DNA from: Planctomycetia bacterium
GTDB lineage: Bacteria > Planctomycetota > Phycisphaerae > UBA1845 > Fen-1342
Length of the DNA stretch: 64,000 nt
Direction of reading: 5' to 3'
NCBI GenBank assembly: GCA_015709575.1
Contig: CP054190.1
Span: 1 to 64,000, forward strand
In this document: positions 48,589-58,169 of the stretch, piece by piece
Numbering within the stretch: the stretch's first letter is position 1
How the letters are laid out: each line of letters begins with the position of its first letter
Made by a program: the position numbers and the translations under genes
The notes under the pieces: generated by a model
Told to the model about the DNA's origin: nothing
Databases searched by the model: none
The model's input: the letters and a program-made list of their open reading frames with translations, nothing else

Positions 48589-48971
48589 GGGCGCACTCCG
48601 GCCATCCCGCGCGGGAGGACCACTTTCCCCCTATCGACCGGGCGCGGGTCGAGCGGCGCTGCGCAGCCGCAGCGCGGGCAATTTCCGCGGGCGGCGCGAT
48701 GCGGTTCCGGGAGGCGGAGTGGTTCGCGGGAGCGTGATCGATCGAGGGGCGCCGGCCTGGCCGGGTTGAGCGCTGTCATGCGGGAATGAGGGTGCGGGAA
48801 ATAGAGCGAAGGGCCCCGTCCCGCGCCAGCGGCGGCGCGAGACGAGGCCTTCGCAACCCCCGAGTGTCCGGCCCCCGGGCGACTCGTGCCGCGAAGGCAC
48901 GCCGCTGTGTCGCCGGTTAGACACCCCGTCCGCCTGTGTCGCCGCGGCGAACCGCGGCGCGTGGTTCTACG
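48589..48971. other. Intergenic region with strong hairpin
   Basis: 383 nt between the HldE-like start (48588) and the small lipoprotein stop (48972), both leftward. It contains the terminator at 48806-48854 and a GC-rich remainder in which I see no gene. Confidence 0.55.
48806..48854 (-). terminator. Terminator of the small lipoprotein gene
   Basis: Long near-perfect inverted repeat: GCGAAGGGCCCCGTC... against ...GACGAGGCCTTCGC, about 20 of 22 positions paired (with one bulge). It lies about 120 nt downstream of the 66-residue lipoprotein gene. Confidence 0.65.
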
Positions 48972-49172
48972 TCAGTTGGAGTACTGATCGATCAGGGCCT
49001 GCACGTCGATACCGGCGACGTTGCCGCCGCTGTTGTTGACGCCCTGCGAAATGCCCTGGCTGACGGTGTCCGCGATCAGGTCCGTCGCCGCCTGCTGCAA
49101 GTTGCAGCCGGTGCCTGCGGCCAATCCGAACAACGCCGTCACCGATGCCAGAATGTGTGCGGAACGCTTCAT
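48972..49172 (-). CDS. Small exported lipoprotein
   Basis: 66 residues from ATG 49172 with GGGGGA just upstream. Signal SVTALFGLAAGTGC ends in a lipobox Cys. The mature part (NLQQAATDLIADTVSQGIS, then NNSGGNVAG) is a short helix followed by an Asn/Gly-rich turn. It has its own strong terminator, so it is probably a separately and strongly expressed unit. No family recognised. Confidence 0.75.
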   Translation of the reverse strand: MKRSAHILASVTALFGLAAGTGCNLQQAATDLIADTVSQGISQGVNNSGGNVAGIDVQALIDQYSN

Positions 49173-49341
49173 GTCCGATCCCCCCTTGTGCCGAGCCGCG
49201 AGCCGCGCGGCCCGCCGAATCGCACCCCAATCCTGCGATTGCATCGCGGCGGATGCAAACCAAAAGTGCGGGTCCGATCATGCGTGCCCGCGCGGCGGCG
49301 GGACCGGACCGGGTGACCGGGCTGTGCGCGGAGGTGCGCGA

Positions 49342-50565
49342 TCAGGCCAGCGTGCGACGGTAGGCGGCGATGGTCTCTTCGGCGCAACGCTGCCAGGAAA
49401 ACTCGGCGGCGCGGACCAGGCCGGCGGCGCGGCGATCCGCGCGCCAGGCGTGATCTTCGATCGCGCGGCGCAGCGCCTCGCGCCAGGCGGATTCATCGGC
49501 GGGGTCGAGCAGCACGCCGGCGCTGCCGACCACCTCCGGCAGCGAGGTGGCGCTGGACGTGATGACCGGCGCGCCGCAGGCCATCGCCTCCAGCGGCGGC
49601 ATACCGAAGCCCTCGTAGAACGTGGGCCACGCCAGTGCGGCACAGGCGCTGTAGAGCGCGGCGAGGTCGTCGTCGGCCAGGTAGCCGGTGAGGCGGACGT
49701 CGGCGGCGATGTGCGCGTTGCTGAGCCGCTGTTGCAGCTCGGCTTCCCCCCAGCCCCAGCCGCCGGCCAGCACCAGCGGCGACCGGCGGCGGAGGGCGGT
49801 CGGCAGGCCGGCGTAGGCGCGGAGCAGGCCGGGCAGATTCTTGCGCGGTTCGAGCGTGCCGACGTAGAGCAGGAATCCGGGCTTGAGCGTCAGCCGCGAG
49901 AGCACGGATCGCTGGTGCTCCGCGGTGGCGGGTCGAAAGGCGGCCCGCGGAGCCTGGTACGTGACATCGATGCGATCAGAGGAAATGCCGAGCCGCGCGA
50001 TCATCTCGCGGCGCGTGTATTCCGAGGCGGCGATGAAGCGCTTCGAACGACGAACGCCCTCCGCGAACTCGCGCTCATACCAGCGGACGCGATCAGCCGG
50101 ATGCCACTCGGGGTGTACCAGAACCGAGAGGTCATGCACCGTGGTGATGGTGGGAAGACGGCTGAACATCGGGATGTGATTCGGTTCGTGATACAGGTCG
50201 CAGCCGCGCGTCAGGCCGCGAAACGCGGCGGCGTAGGCGCCCTGCAACAGGCGGCGGACCCACCACGGGTGGCGGCCCGCGGGGCGACCCTTCGCGCCGG
50301 CGGCAGGAACTGTGCCAGCGGCCGGTGCGGCCGACGGAGCGCGCCAGTCGCGGCGCGAGAAATGCGAAAAGTAGAACGGCTCGACGCGCACGTCCGGGGC
50401 GACCGCCGGAATGTGCAGCAGCAGCTCGCGCACATAGTGCCCGACGCCGGTGAGCGCCTGACGCAGCGGGCGATCGTTGAGAGTGACACGCACGGGCGGC
50501 AGAGGCTCCGGAGCGGGGCGGGTGAAGAGCGTCAGGCCGGGGGGCGGAAGCGGGCGTCGGTCCAC
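49342..50565 (-). CDS. Family 4 glycosyltransferase
   Basis: 407 residues, GT-B fold. N-terminal acceptor half ([28 protein letters not shown]). The donor half has [22 protein letters not shown] and the EX7E motif in [19 protein letters not shown], then [16 protein letters not shown]. Transfers a nucleotide-sugar hexose to a growing glycan. Its first 34 nt overlap the Gfo/Idh gene, so the two are co-translated. Confidence 0.92.
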   Translation of the reverse strand: MDRRPLPPPGLTLFTRPAPEPLPPVRVTLNDRPLRQALTGVGHYVRELLLHIPAVAPDVRVEPFYFSHFSRRDWRAPSAAPAAGTVPAAGAKGRPAGRHPWWVRRLLQGAYAAAFRGLTRGCDLYHEPNHIPMFSRLPTITTVHDLSVLVHPEWHPADRVRWYEREFAEGVRRSKRFIAASEYTRREMIARLGISSDRIDVTYQAPRAAFRPATAEHQRSVLSRLTLKPGFLLYVGTLEPRKNLPGLLRAYAGLPTALRRRSPLVLAGGWGWGEAELQQRLSNAHIAADVRLTGYLADDDLAALYSACAALAWPTFYEGFGMPPLEAMACGAPVITSSATSLPEVVGSAGVLLDPADESAWREALRRAIEDHAWRADRRAAGLVRAAEFSWQRCAEETIAAYRRTLA

Positions 50566-51701
50566 CGGACGTCGCTGCGGGCGCTTGCGAGCGCCGTCTC
50601 GATGAAATGCACGCCGCGCGCTCCGTCGAGAATCCCGGGAAAATCGTGCTGCGCGGCGGCTTCAAGGCCGGTCGCACCGACGCGGATGGCGGCGCCGAAG
50701 GCGCGGTACACGTTGGCGAAGGCCTCGAAGAAGGCCTCCGGATGTCCGGGCGGCAGGCGCGTCGCGCTGCGGGCGGCCGGGCCGAGATAGTCATTTCCGC
50801 GGCGCAGCACGCGTTCCGGCTCGCCGAGCGTCGCGAGGTGCAACTCGTTGGGCTGCTCCTGACGCCAGTCGAGACCGCCGGTCTCGCCCCAGACGCGCAA
50901 TCGCAGGTCGTTCTCGCAGCCGACGCAGACCTGCGAAGCGGTCAGCGCCCCGCGCGCGCCGCCGACAAAGCGAAGCAGCATGCCCGCGTCGTCATCCACG
51001 CGCCGACCGGGAACAAACGTCGACAAATCCACGCAGATGCTCTCAAGCTCCAGCCCCGTGACATAGGCGACCAGCTGCTCGGCGTGCGAGCCGATGTCGC
51101 CGAGCGCGCCGGCTGCGCCGCTGCGGGCCGGATCGGTGCGCCAGGCAGCCTGCTTCTGGCCGGACTGCTCAAGATTCGCGGCCAGCCAGCCCTGGTGATA
51201 CTCGACGCTGACCCGCCGCACGCGGCCGATCGCGCCGGCGGCGATCAGCTCGCGAGCCTGCTTCACCAGCGGGTAGCCGCTGTAGTTGTAGCTGACCGCG
51301 AACAGCGTGCCGGCGCTGCGCACGGACCGCACCAGCTCGGCGGCCTGCGCGCTGGTGTGCACCAGCGGCTTGTCGCACAGCACGTGAAACCCCGCCTGCG
51401 TGAAGGCGCGGGCAATCTCAAAGTGCGTGTCATTCGGCGTGACGATCGCGACCGCGTCGATCCGCGAATCGCGCGGCAGCCGCAGCTCGCCATCGAGCAT
51501 GGCCCGCCAGTCCGGGTAGTTGCGGTCATCGGGCAGGCCGACCGCCGTGCCGGAGGCGCGCGAGCGCTCGGGGGTGGACGAGAGCGCACCGGCCGTGATC
51601 AAAAAGACGCCGTCGAGCGCCGCGGCGGTGCGGTGCACCGCGCCGATAAAGGCGCCCTGTCCGCCGCCGACCATGCCCAGCCGCAACGTGCGTTCCGACA
51701 A
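50532..51701 (-). CDS. Gfo/Idh/MocA family oxidoreductase
   Basis: 389 residues. NAD(P)-binding Rossmann motif [16 protein letters not shown] at the N-terminus, then the sugar-binding Lys in [15 protein letters not shown] (EKP motif variant DKP) and a C-terminal alpha/beta domain with [17 protein letters not shown]. Oxidises or epimerises a sugar, acting on nucleotide sugars or inositols. The overlap with the GT4 gene suggests it makes a sugar donor for it. Confidence 0.92.
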   Translation of the reverse strand: MSERTLRLGMVGGGQGAFIGAVHRTAAALDGVFLITAGALSSTPERSRASGTAVGLPDDRNYPDWRAMLDGELRLPRDSRIDAVAIVTPNDTHFEIARAFTQAGFHVLCDKPLVHTSAQAAELVRSVRSAGTLFAVSYNYSGYPLVKQARELIAAGAIGRVRRVSVEYHQGWLAANLEQSGQKQAAWRTDPARSGAAGALGDIGSHAEQLVAYVTGLELESICVDLSTFVPGRRVDDDAGMLLRFVGGARGALTASQVCVGCENDLRLRVWGETGGLDWRQEQPNELHLATLGEPERVLRRGNDYLGPAARSATRLPPGHPEAFFEAFANVYRAFGAAIRVGATGLEAAAQHDFPGILDGARGVHFIETALASARSDVRWTDARFRPPA

Positions 51702-51823
51702 TCACGATCTCCGGCAGCAGGGCCGCGCTCTCGCCGGCGGAACACGACCTCGCGTGCCGCAGCCGCGCTGAGCAGGGGATTGTACTGCGGCGCACCAGGC
51801 GCTTCGGAGCTTGCGCGCTGCGC

Positions 51824-52384
51824 TCAGACCGCGGCCGGGCGCCGCACGAAGGTGCCGCGGGCGCGGTCCTTGGTGACGCCGGGGAAGCGCAGCACCTGAT
51901 TGTGCATTGCGACGTACACGCCCGGCGGCGCCAACCGGCAGGCCAGCAGCGCCTCGATGAGATTCTGGTAGGCGTCGGTGTCGCGGAACTCGTAGGGACG
52001 CATCGCGCCGGTCAGCACGACCGGGTGCGGCGGCGTCCCCAACTCGCGATGCAGCGCTTCGCCGGTCTTATCCAACGTGTCGGTGCCGTGCACGACGACC
52101 ACACCGTCGGACTCGGGCAGCGCCTCCTGGACGGTGCGGACGATGCGGACGCGGTCTTCGTCAGTGAGATCGAGCGAGTCCTTGGACATCACCGGGATGT
52201 GGCGCAAGGTAAGGCTCGGCAGCCGGATGGAGGCCAGCACCTTGTCCAGCACCGAGCCGATGTTGCGAAGCGAGCCATCGGTCTCGTCATAGGTCTTTTC
52301 GAACGTGCCGCCGGTGGTGAGCAGGACGATCCGCACCGGCTGTTCGGCGACCGGCGCGGGCGGCTCGACGATCCGGGAGGCCAT
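51824..52384 (-). CDS. Short asparaginase-domain protein
   Basis: 186 residues from ATG 52384. N-terminal half of the L-asparaginase fold: nucleophile Thr in LTTGGTFEK and the second motif VVHGTDTLDKT with Thr/Asp, plus PVVLTGAMRPY. The C-terminal domain of the usual 330-residue enzyme is absent; the frame closes cleanly after VTKDRARGTFVRRPA. A short asparaginase class of this size exists in bacteria, so this may be intact. Substrate unproven. Divergent from purD. Confidence 0.82.
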   Translation of the reverse strand: MASRIVEPPAPVAEQPVRIVLLTTGGTFEKTYDETDGSLRNIGSVLDKVLASIRLPSLTLRHIPVMSKDSLDLTDEDRVRIVRTVQEALPESDGVVVVHGTDTLDKTGEALHRELGTPPHPVVLTGAMRPYEFRDTDAYQNLIEALLACRLAPPGVYVAMHNQVLRFPGVTKDRARGTFVRRPAAV

Positions 52385-52516
52385 TCGAATTGCTCCGGCA
52401 GGGACGGCGGCGCGGTTCGTGGATCGCGGCGCGCAGGGGGCGCTGGTTTCGCCGCCCACTTCACCGAGCGCGGGCGCGGCGGCGCGCCGTGCGTCCGGGC
52501 GGCTACCATACCGCGC

Positions 52517-53791
52517 ATGAACGTCCTGGTGGTCGGCTCCGGCGGGCGGGAACACGCGATCTGCCATGCGCTGGCGCGCAGCCCGCGGCTGGGGCGGCTG
52601 TTCTGCCTGCCCGGCAACGGCGGGACGGCGCTCCTCGGCACAAACGTGATGGGCGACGCAGCGGATGTGAAACTCGCGCTGGAGGTCGCGCGGCGTGAGA
52701 ACATCGGGCTGACCGTCATCGGGCCGGAGGAGCCGCTGGCGGCGGGAATGGCCGACGCCTTCGAGCAGGCGGGGCTGGCGGTGTTCGGGCCGCGCGCGGC
52801 GGCGGCACAACTGGAGGCGGACAAGGCCTACGCCAAGCAGTTGATGCGGGCCCAGGCCGTGCCGACGGCCGATGCCCGGTCCTTCTCTGACTATCGTCAG
52901 GCCTGCGCCTACATCGAAACCCGCGATGAGGCGCTCGTGGTGAAGGCGGCCGGGCTGGCCAAAGGCAAGGGAGTGATCGTCTGCGACGAGCCGCACGAGG
53001 CGCTGCTGGTGGCGGAACGGATGCTGGTGAAGCGCGAGTTCGGCCCGGCCGGGGCGCGGATCGTCGTCGAGGAGCGGCTGGAGGGGCGCGAGGTTTCCGT
53101 GCTGGCGATCGTCGATGGCGCCACGCTGCACATCCTGGAGACGGCGCAGGACCATAAACGGCTGCTGGATGGCGACCGGGGGCCGAACACCGGCGGCATG
53201 GGCGCCTATTCACCCGCGCCGCCGATCGACGCCGAGACGATGCACCAGATCGAAGCCCAGGTCTTCGTGCCGATCCTCGATGGGCTGCTGCGGGACGGTG
53301 TGCGCTACCGCGGCGTGCTCTATGCCGGGCTGATGCTGACGCGCGGCGGGCCGAAGGTGCTGGAGTTCAACTGCCGCCTGGGCGACCCCGAGACACAGGC
53401 GCTGCTGCCGCGACTGCGAACCGACCTGCTGGACGTCTTTGAGGCGGCCGTGCACGGTCGCCTGGATGAGATTCGCCTGGACTGGGATCCGCGCCCGGCA
53501 CTGTGCGTGGTGATGGCGTCCGCGGGCTATCCGAACTCGCCGTCAGAGCGGACGCCCATCAGCGGCATTCCGGTCGAAGCGCCGGATGTGATGGTGTACC
53601 AGGCCGGCACGCTGCGGCTGGGCGAGCGCACCTTCGCGGTCGGCGGGCGCGTGCTGGGCGTCAGCGCACTCGGTGACACACTGGAGTGCGCCCGCCGTCG
53701 CGCGTATGAAGTCGCCGGGACCATTTCATTTGAAGGCGCTCAGTACCGCGGCGACATCGGGCTGGAGCCGGTGGCGTCGGTGAGCGGTTGA
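52517..53791 (+). CDS. purD: Phosphoribosylamine--glycine ligase (PurD)
   Basis: 424 residues; ATP-grasp synthesis of GAR in purine biosynthesis. Motifs: VLVVGSGGREHAI, GNGGTA, VIGPEEPLAAGMADAF, VVKAAGLAKGKGVIV, VVEERLEGREVSVLA, LLDGDRGPNTGGMGAYSP, and metal-binding LEFNCRLGDPETQ. ATG 52517 has no strong Shine-Dalgarno. Not in an operon with purQ. Confidence 0.97.
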   Translation: MNVLVVGSGGREHAICHALARSPRLGRLFCLPGNGGTALLGTNVMGDAADVKLALEVARRENIGLTVIGPEEPLAAGMADAFEQAGLAVFGPRAAAAQLEADKAYAKQLMRAQAVPTADARSFSDYRQACAYIETRDEALVVKAAGLAKGKGVIVCDEPHEALLVAERMLVKREFGPAGARIVVEERLEGREVSVLAIVDGATLHILETAQDHKRLLDGDRGPNTGGMGAYSPAPPIDAETMHQIEAQVFVPILDGLLRDGVRYRGVLYAGLMLTRGGPKVLEFNCRLGDPETQALLPRLRTDLLDVFEAAVHGRLDEIRLDWDPRPALCVVMASAGYPNSPSERTPISGIPVEAPDVMVYQAGTLRLGERTFAVGGRVLGVSALGDTLECARRRAYEVAGTISFEGAQYRGDIGLEPVASVSG

Positions 53792-53838
53792 GACCGCCGG
53801 ACGGGTGTTCGGGCGGATGAGAGGCGGATCGGCGGACG

Positions 53839-54228
53839 ATGCTGTCACTGGGTGACATTCAGATCACGGTGTCGGACCTGGAGCGCGGGCTGCGCTTCTG
53901 GGCCACCGGGCTGGGGCTGCGCGTGACGGCCCGCGAACAGACGCCGCATAGCGGCTTCGCCGTGGTCGAGTTTGAGGATGGCGCGCGGCTGCGCCTGATC
54001 TCGCCCGCGCGGGCCTGGGAGCCGGGCGAACGGCCGCAGCCGGGGGATCGGCCGGGACTGAGCTTCGACGTGGAAACCAGCACGTTTGAGGACACGCTGT
54101 TGCGATTGCTGGAGCATGGCGGCGTGCAGACCGGGGAAGTCGAGGCCTACGAGGGAATGCGGATCGTTCCGCTCGAAGATCCCGACGGCAATCCGCTGGA
54201 CCTGATCGAGTTGCCGAGCGGCGGCTGA
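53839..54228 (+). CDS. VOC family (glyoxalase-like) protein
   Basis: 129 residues, one VOC domain: IQITVSDLERGLRFWATGLG, HSGFAVVEFEDGARLRLIS, LSFDVETSTFEDTLLRLLEHG and the metal-site stretch VPLEDPDGNPLDLIEL. Cytoplasmic. Paired betaalphabetabetabeta modules suggest a single-chain half that dimerises. Substrate unknown. It is 47 nt after purD and 47 nt before nadB, so it may share a transcript with either. Confidence 0.9.
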   Translation: MLSLGDIQITVSDLERGLRFWATGLGLRVTAREQTPHSGFAVVEFEDGARLRLISPARAWEPGERPQPGDRPGLSFDVETSTFEDTLLRLLEHGGVQTGEVEAYEGMRIVPLEDPDGNPLDLIELPSGG

Positions 54229-54275
54229 CCCGCCGCGGCGCCACAACGCTCGAGGTCCGGGGGCGAAGGGAACGC

Positions 54276-55919
54276 ATGAGCAGCGCCATCGCCGCACGGC
54301 GGTATCTCACGAACTTCGAGCCGCACCGCGTCTCGCACCTATTCTGCGACGTTCTCGTGCTGGGGGCGGGCGTGGCCGGGATGCGCGCAGCGCTGCAGGC
54401 GGCCGAGGCCGGGGACGTGCTGCTGGTCACAAAGGACTCGATCACCGGCAGCGCGACCGCCTGGGCACAGGGCGGGATTGCGGCCGCGACCGATGAGGCC
54501 GACAGTGCGGAACGCCATGCGCAGGACACGCTGAACGTCGCATGCGGACTGGGGGATGAACGGATCACGCGGCTGGTCGTGTCGGAAGCGCCGGCGCGGA
54601 TCGCGGAAATGATCGGTTGGGGGGCGCGCTTCGACGTCGGCAGCGATCAGCGGCTGGCGCTCGGCCGCGAGGGCGGGCACTCGGCGGCGCGGATCGTGCA
54701 CGCGGCCGGCGACGCGACCGGCCGCGAGGTGGCGCGCGTGCTGTACGAGCGGGTGCGCGTGCATCCACGGATTCGCGTATTTGAGCGGTGTTTCGTGATC
54801 GACCTGCTGAGTGCCGACGGGGCGGTGGTCGGCGCCCTGACGCAACACCCCAAGTACGGCCACCAGATGTTCTGGGCCGGGGCGACGATCCTGGCGACCG
54901 GCGGCGCCGGCTGCGTCTATCGCGAGACCACCAACCCGCGCGCCTGCACCGGCGACGGGCTGGCGATGGCGCTGCGCGCGGGGGCGACGCTGCGCGACAT
55001 GGAGATGGTGCAGTTTCACCCGACGACGCTCTACGTCGCCGGTGCAGCGCGGCTGCTGATCAGCGAGGCGGTCCGCGGCGAGGGCGGGCGACTGGTCACC
55101 GCCGCCGGGCGGCGCTTCATGCCGGAGATCGACCCGCGCGCCGAGCTGGCGCCGCGCGACGTCGTCAGCCGCGCCATCACCCAGGTGATGCGCAGCGAGC
55201 AGGCGCCGTGCGTCTATCTCGACGTGCGGCACCTGCCCGCGGGGCGCTTCGCCGAGCGCTTCCCCGGCATCACCGCGACGCTGGCTCAATTCGACCTCGA
55301 CCCGGCCCGCGACCTGATCCCCGTGCGCCCGGCGGCCCACTACAGCGTCGGGGGAGTGGCCTGTGACGCCGACACGCGAACGGCCGTCGAGGGGTTGCTG
55401 GCGGCGGGCGAGGTCGCCAGCAGCGGGCTGCACGGCGCCAACCGCCTGGCCAGCAACTCGCTGCTGGAGGGCCTGGTGTTCGGCGCGCGGGCCGGGCGAA
55501 CGGCGCTGGAGCGTTGTGCCGGGCGGGCGCGGCTCGACCGCCCGCTGCCGGTGTCGCACCTGCTGCCGGCCTCGCCGCGCACCGGACTGGACCTGGAGGA
55601 CGTGACCAGCAGCCTGCGCAGCGTGATGTCGCGCAACGTCGGCGTGGAGCGCAGCGGCGACCGCCTGCGCGAGACGATCGAGATCATCGAGTTCTGGGGG
55701 CGCTATGTGATGGACAAGGTCTTTGACGAGCCGCGCGCCTGGGAGACGCAGAACATGCTGAGCGTCGCGCTTTGCATCGCGACCGGCGCTGCGCTGCGCT
55801 GCGAATCGCGCGGCACACATTACCGCAGCGACTACCCGCAGACCGACGAAGCCTGGCGGCGGCACATCGACCTGCGCCGCGGGGCGGAGGGGCTGGACGT
55901 GTCCACAGCCGGCATCTAG
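54276..55919 (+). CDS. nadB: L-aspartate oxidase (NadB)
   Basis: 547 residues; FAD-dependent oxidation of aspartate to iminoaspartate, first step of NAD synthesis. FAD motif VLVLGAGVAGMRAALQA, TAWAQGGIAAATDEADS, the active-site stretch VQFHPTTLY, EAVRGEGGRL and ASSGLHGANRLASNSLLEG. AAGGGA precedes ATG 54276. No nadA or nadC is adjacent, so quinolinate synthase must lie elsewhere. Confidence 0.96.
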   Translation: MSSAIAARRYLTNFEPHRVSHLFCDVLVLGAGVAGMRAALQAAEAGDVLLVTKDSITGSATAWAQGGIAAATDEADSAERHAQDTLNVACGLGDERITRLVVSEAPARIAEMIGWGARFDVGSDQRLALGREGGHSAARIVHAAGDATGREVARVLYERVRVHPRIRVFERCFVIDLLSADGAVVGALTQHPKYGHQMFWAGATILATGGAGCVYRETTNPRACTGDGLAMALRAGATLRDMEMVQFHPTTLYVAGAARLLISEAVRGEGGRLVTAAGRRFMPEIDPRAELAPRDVVSRAITQVMRSEQAPCVYLDVRHLPAGRFAERFPGITATLAQFDLDPARDLIPVRPAAHYSVGGVACDADTRTAVEGLLAAGEVASSGLHGANRLASNSLLEGLVFGARAGRTALERCAGRARLDRPLPVSHLLPASPRTGLDLEDVTSSLRSVMSRNVGVERSGDRLRETIEIIEFWGRYVMDKVFDEPRAWETQNMLSVALCIATGAALRCESRGTHYRSDYPQTDEAWRRHIDLRRGAEGLDVSTAGI

Positions 55920-55990
55920 GGCCGGCCGGGGTAGAAGGTGCAGAAACAGAGGCGCGATTAACGGCGCGCCGTTTCACCGCCGCCGTCGGC

Positions 55991-56614
55991 TCAGGATGTG
56001 CCGGTGCGGATGTCGCCGCGCAGGTTCATGGCCTGATACGAGTAGCCGGTGACGAACAGCATCAGCAGCAGCCCCGGCACGAGCATGTCCCATCCGCCGG
56101 CCCAGGCGACGAAGGTGCGGCCGATGCTCGGCACGAAGGCGGTGGACAGCCCCACCCACCCGACCACGATCAGCATCACGCCCTGCAGCGCGGTGATGAC
56201 CGCGATCGGAGCGTGGCGGCAAGCGCAGACGAATCCACACCCAAGAACGGCGGCGACCCCCGTGGCGACCGTCAGCGTCGGCGGGCCGATGCCGACCTGG
56301 TAGAGCACGTAGTAACCCAGCGCCCCCCAGGTGGCCGCGGAGGCGACGATCGCCGCGCCGCGCCGACTGGCGACGGCCAGGCCGGCTCCGGCGATTCCGC
56401 CGGCAATGCCGCCCAGCGAAGGGTCCACTTCCGCGATCGGCGCTGTGATCGCGCCGACCATCCAGCCGATAAAGCCGCAGCTCAGGCCGTTCATCAGGGT
56501 GTAGAAGCGGAAGCCCATGAATGCGTAGAGCAGGCCGACGGCGAACAGTGCCAGCCCGACGGTGCCGTGCTGCTGCGTGACCCATGCAAATAGCTCGCGC
56601 TGCACATTCGGCAT
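55991..56614 (-). CDS. DUF4203/TMEM198-like polytopic membrane protein
   Basis: 207 residues from ATG 56614 (GGGAGAG 5 nt upstream). About six transmembrane segments are seen, with Gly-rich helices in the middle (GFIGWMVGAITAPIA, GGIAGGIAGAGLAVAS, GVAAVLGCGFVCACR) and LLLMLFVTGYSYQAM at the end. The Gly-zipper pattern is typical of DUF4203. Function unknown. It lies upstream of nothing in an obvious operon. Confidence 0.8.
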   Translation of the reverse strand: MPNVQRELFAWVTQQHGTVGLALFAVGLLYAFMGFRFYTLMNGLSCGFIGWMVGAITAPIAEVDPSLGGIAGGIAGAGLAVASRRGAAIVASAATWGALGYYVLYQVGIGPPTLTVATGVAAVLGCGFVCACRHAPIAVITALQGVMLIVVGWVGLSTAFVPSIGRTFVAWAGGWDMLVPGLLLMLFVTGYSYQAMNLRGDIRTGTS

Positions 56615-56780
56615 CGGCGCTCTCCCGGCAAAGTCCCGCGTGGAGCATCGACCCGGACGGGCGTAGGCTTCAACAACCGAGACGCGCCGCGCGTGGCGCA
56701 GTTTCTGCGCACGCGGCACACTACAGATGAGACCGGTTCAGCCGAGCTTGGCCCCTCGGGCGCATCCACCCGCAACTCCT

Positions 56781-58169
56781 CTACGGTCCGTTGACGAGCG
56801 CATCGACGAACGGGTCGATGTCAAAGTTGGTCAGCAGTCCGTCGCCGTTCATGTCGCCCAGGATGTCGATGGCCTCGGGCGGAACGTGCGGGAAGGCGGC
56901 CTGGTACGCCTCGCGGTTGGTGAGCGCGAGGACGAAGGGGTCGATGTCGAAGTTGGTGACGCGGCCGTCGCCGTCGAGATCGCCGGGGGTGAACGGCTTG
57001 AGCATCGTGATATGCGTCTCCCGCGGGTCGATCGTCCACATGCACCAGAACGTGCCGTCGTCTTCAAGCACCGTCGCCCAGTCACCTGGAAACGCGATGG
57101 CGACCTGGGTTGGGTTGGGGCCGGTACGAGAGACAGGAATACGCCCGGACACCAGGTTCAGATTCGCGTCGTAGAACTCGCACGTGGGAGGCGCGTACGT
57201 GGACTCGCGCCGGTAGTATTGGACGAACTCACCGCGCCGGTTGGCGGCGAAGCCGCCGAAGAGATTTGCATCGATTGAACGGAACGGCCCGGAACTGCCG
57301 CTCGACATGAATCGCTGCACATGCGCGGATAGCCAGGGCTCGCCGCTGCCCGACCACAGCAGAAATCCGCCATCGTCCAGAGCATATGGCCGCGCGCCAT
57401 TGTCCGGGGCAAGCATCGGCTGAGGAGCGCCGAATCCCCCGCTCAGGCTCCCGTGTCGGTGAAATCCCGCAAGGGAAGGCAGCGCTCGTGTGTAGGAGAC
57501 CATCGTATCGCCGTTCGGGGCGACAGCACACTTCGTGTTACTGTAGTGTGTGGCGCCTGTTGACCCGGCGATGGTCGTGAGCTCCGTCAGCGGGTTGCCG
57601 TCGAGATCGTAGTAGCGGACCAGGGCGCCCCACGGCGGCGTGCCGTCATCCCAACTGCTGAAGCCAGCGACCACGATAGATCCGTTGGACGCAAGGCTGA
57701 TCTCTTCGGTGGATTGCATCTGATCGTCCAGCACAAACCGCGGCTCGATCGGCCCCTCGCCATCTGTTGCGAATCGCTGCGCCCAGGTCGCCTGCGCGTC
57801 CGACCAGGCGATCCACACCTGGTCCTCCAGCACCAGCAGGCTGAGCGAGATGTCGTGGTAGTCCGTTTCGAGGCACCAGGAATCCGGGGTGATCACGTTT
57901 CCCCAGGAGTCAAATGCCTTCATGTACAGATTTCGAAGCGGCCAGTTCGTAAAATCCGCGTAGATCAGGTGAATGCCGCCGTCGGGACGCGCGCGGGCGT
58001 GCAATTCGCGCGGGTTGAAGATGGCCGGATTCAGCGGCTGCTGTCGCAGGTAGTAGTGCCGCCCCTGCACCACAACGCGCTCATGCGCGTAGAACTGCTC
58101 CGCATGGGCGGGGGGGGCAGCGACCAACGTCGATGCCAGGGCATGCGCGGCGAGTGATCGGCGGTTCAT
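56781..58169 (-). CDS. Exported dockerin-like-repeat protein (cassette B gene 2)
   Basis: 462 residues from ATG 58169, overlapping the previous gene's stop as ATGA, with GGAGGG 7 nt upstream. Signal peptide (AAHALASTLVAAPPAHA). The beta-rich body has propeller-like strands (LLVLEDQVWIAWSDAQATWA) and WWWW-free Trp/Tyr-rich edges. C-terminal repeats PGDLDGDGRVTNFDIDPF and LGDMNGDGLLTNFDIDPF end in the same FDIDPFVDALVNGP as cassette A gene 2. The two products are paralogues with diverged bodies. Confidence 0.85.
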   Translation of the reverse strand: MNRRSLAAHALASTLVAAPPAHAEQFYAHERVVVQGRHYYLRQQPLNPAIFNPRELHARARPDGGIHLIYADFTNWPLRNLYMKAFDSWGNVITPDSWCLETDYHDISLSLLVLEDQVWIAWSDAQATWAQRFATDGEGPIEPRFVLDDQMQSTEEISLASNGSIVVAGFSSWDDGTPPWGALVRYYDLDGNPLTELTTIAGSTGATHYSNTKCAVAPNGDTMVSYTRALPSLAGFHRHGSLSGGFGAPQPMLAPDNGARPYALDDGGFLLWSGSGEPWLSAHVQRFMSSGSSGPFRSIDANLFGGFAANRRGEFVQYYRRESTYAPPTCEFYDANLNLVSGRIPVSRTGPNPTQVAIAFPGDWATVLEDDGTFWCMWTIDPRETHITMLKPFTPGDLDGDGRVTNFDIDPFVLALTNREAYQAAFPHVPPEAIDILGDMNGDGLLTNFDIDPFVDALVNGP

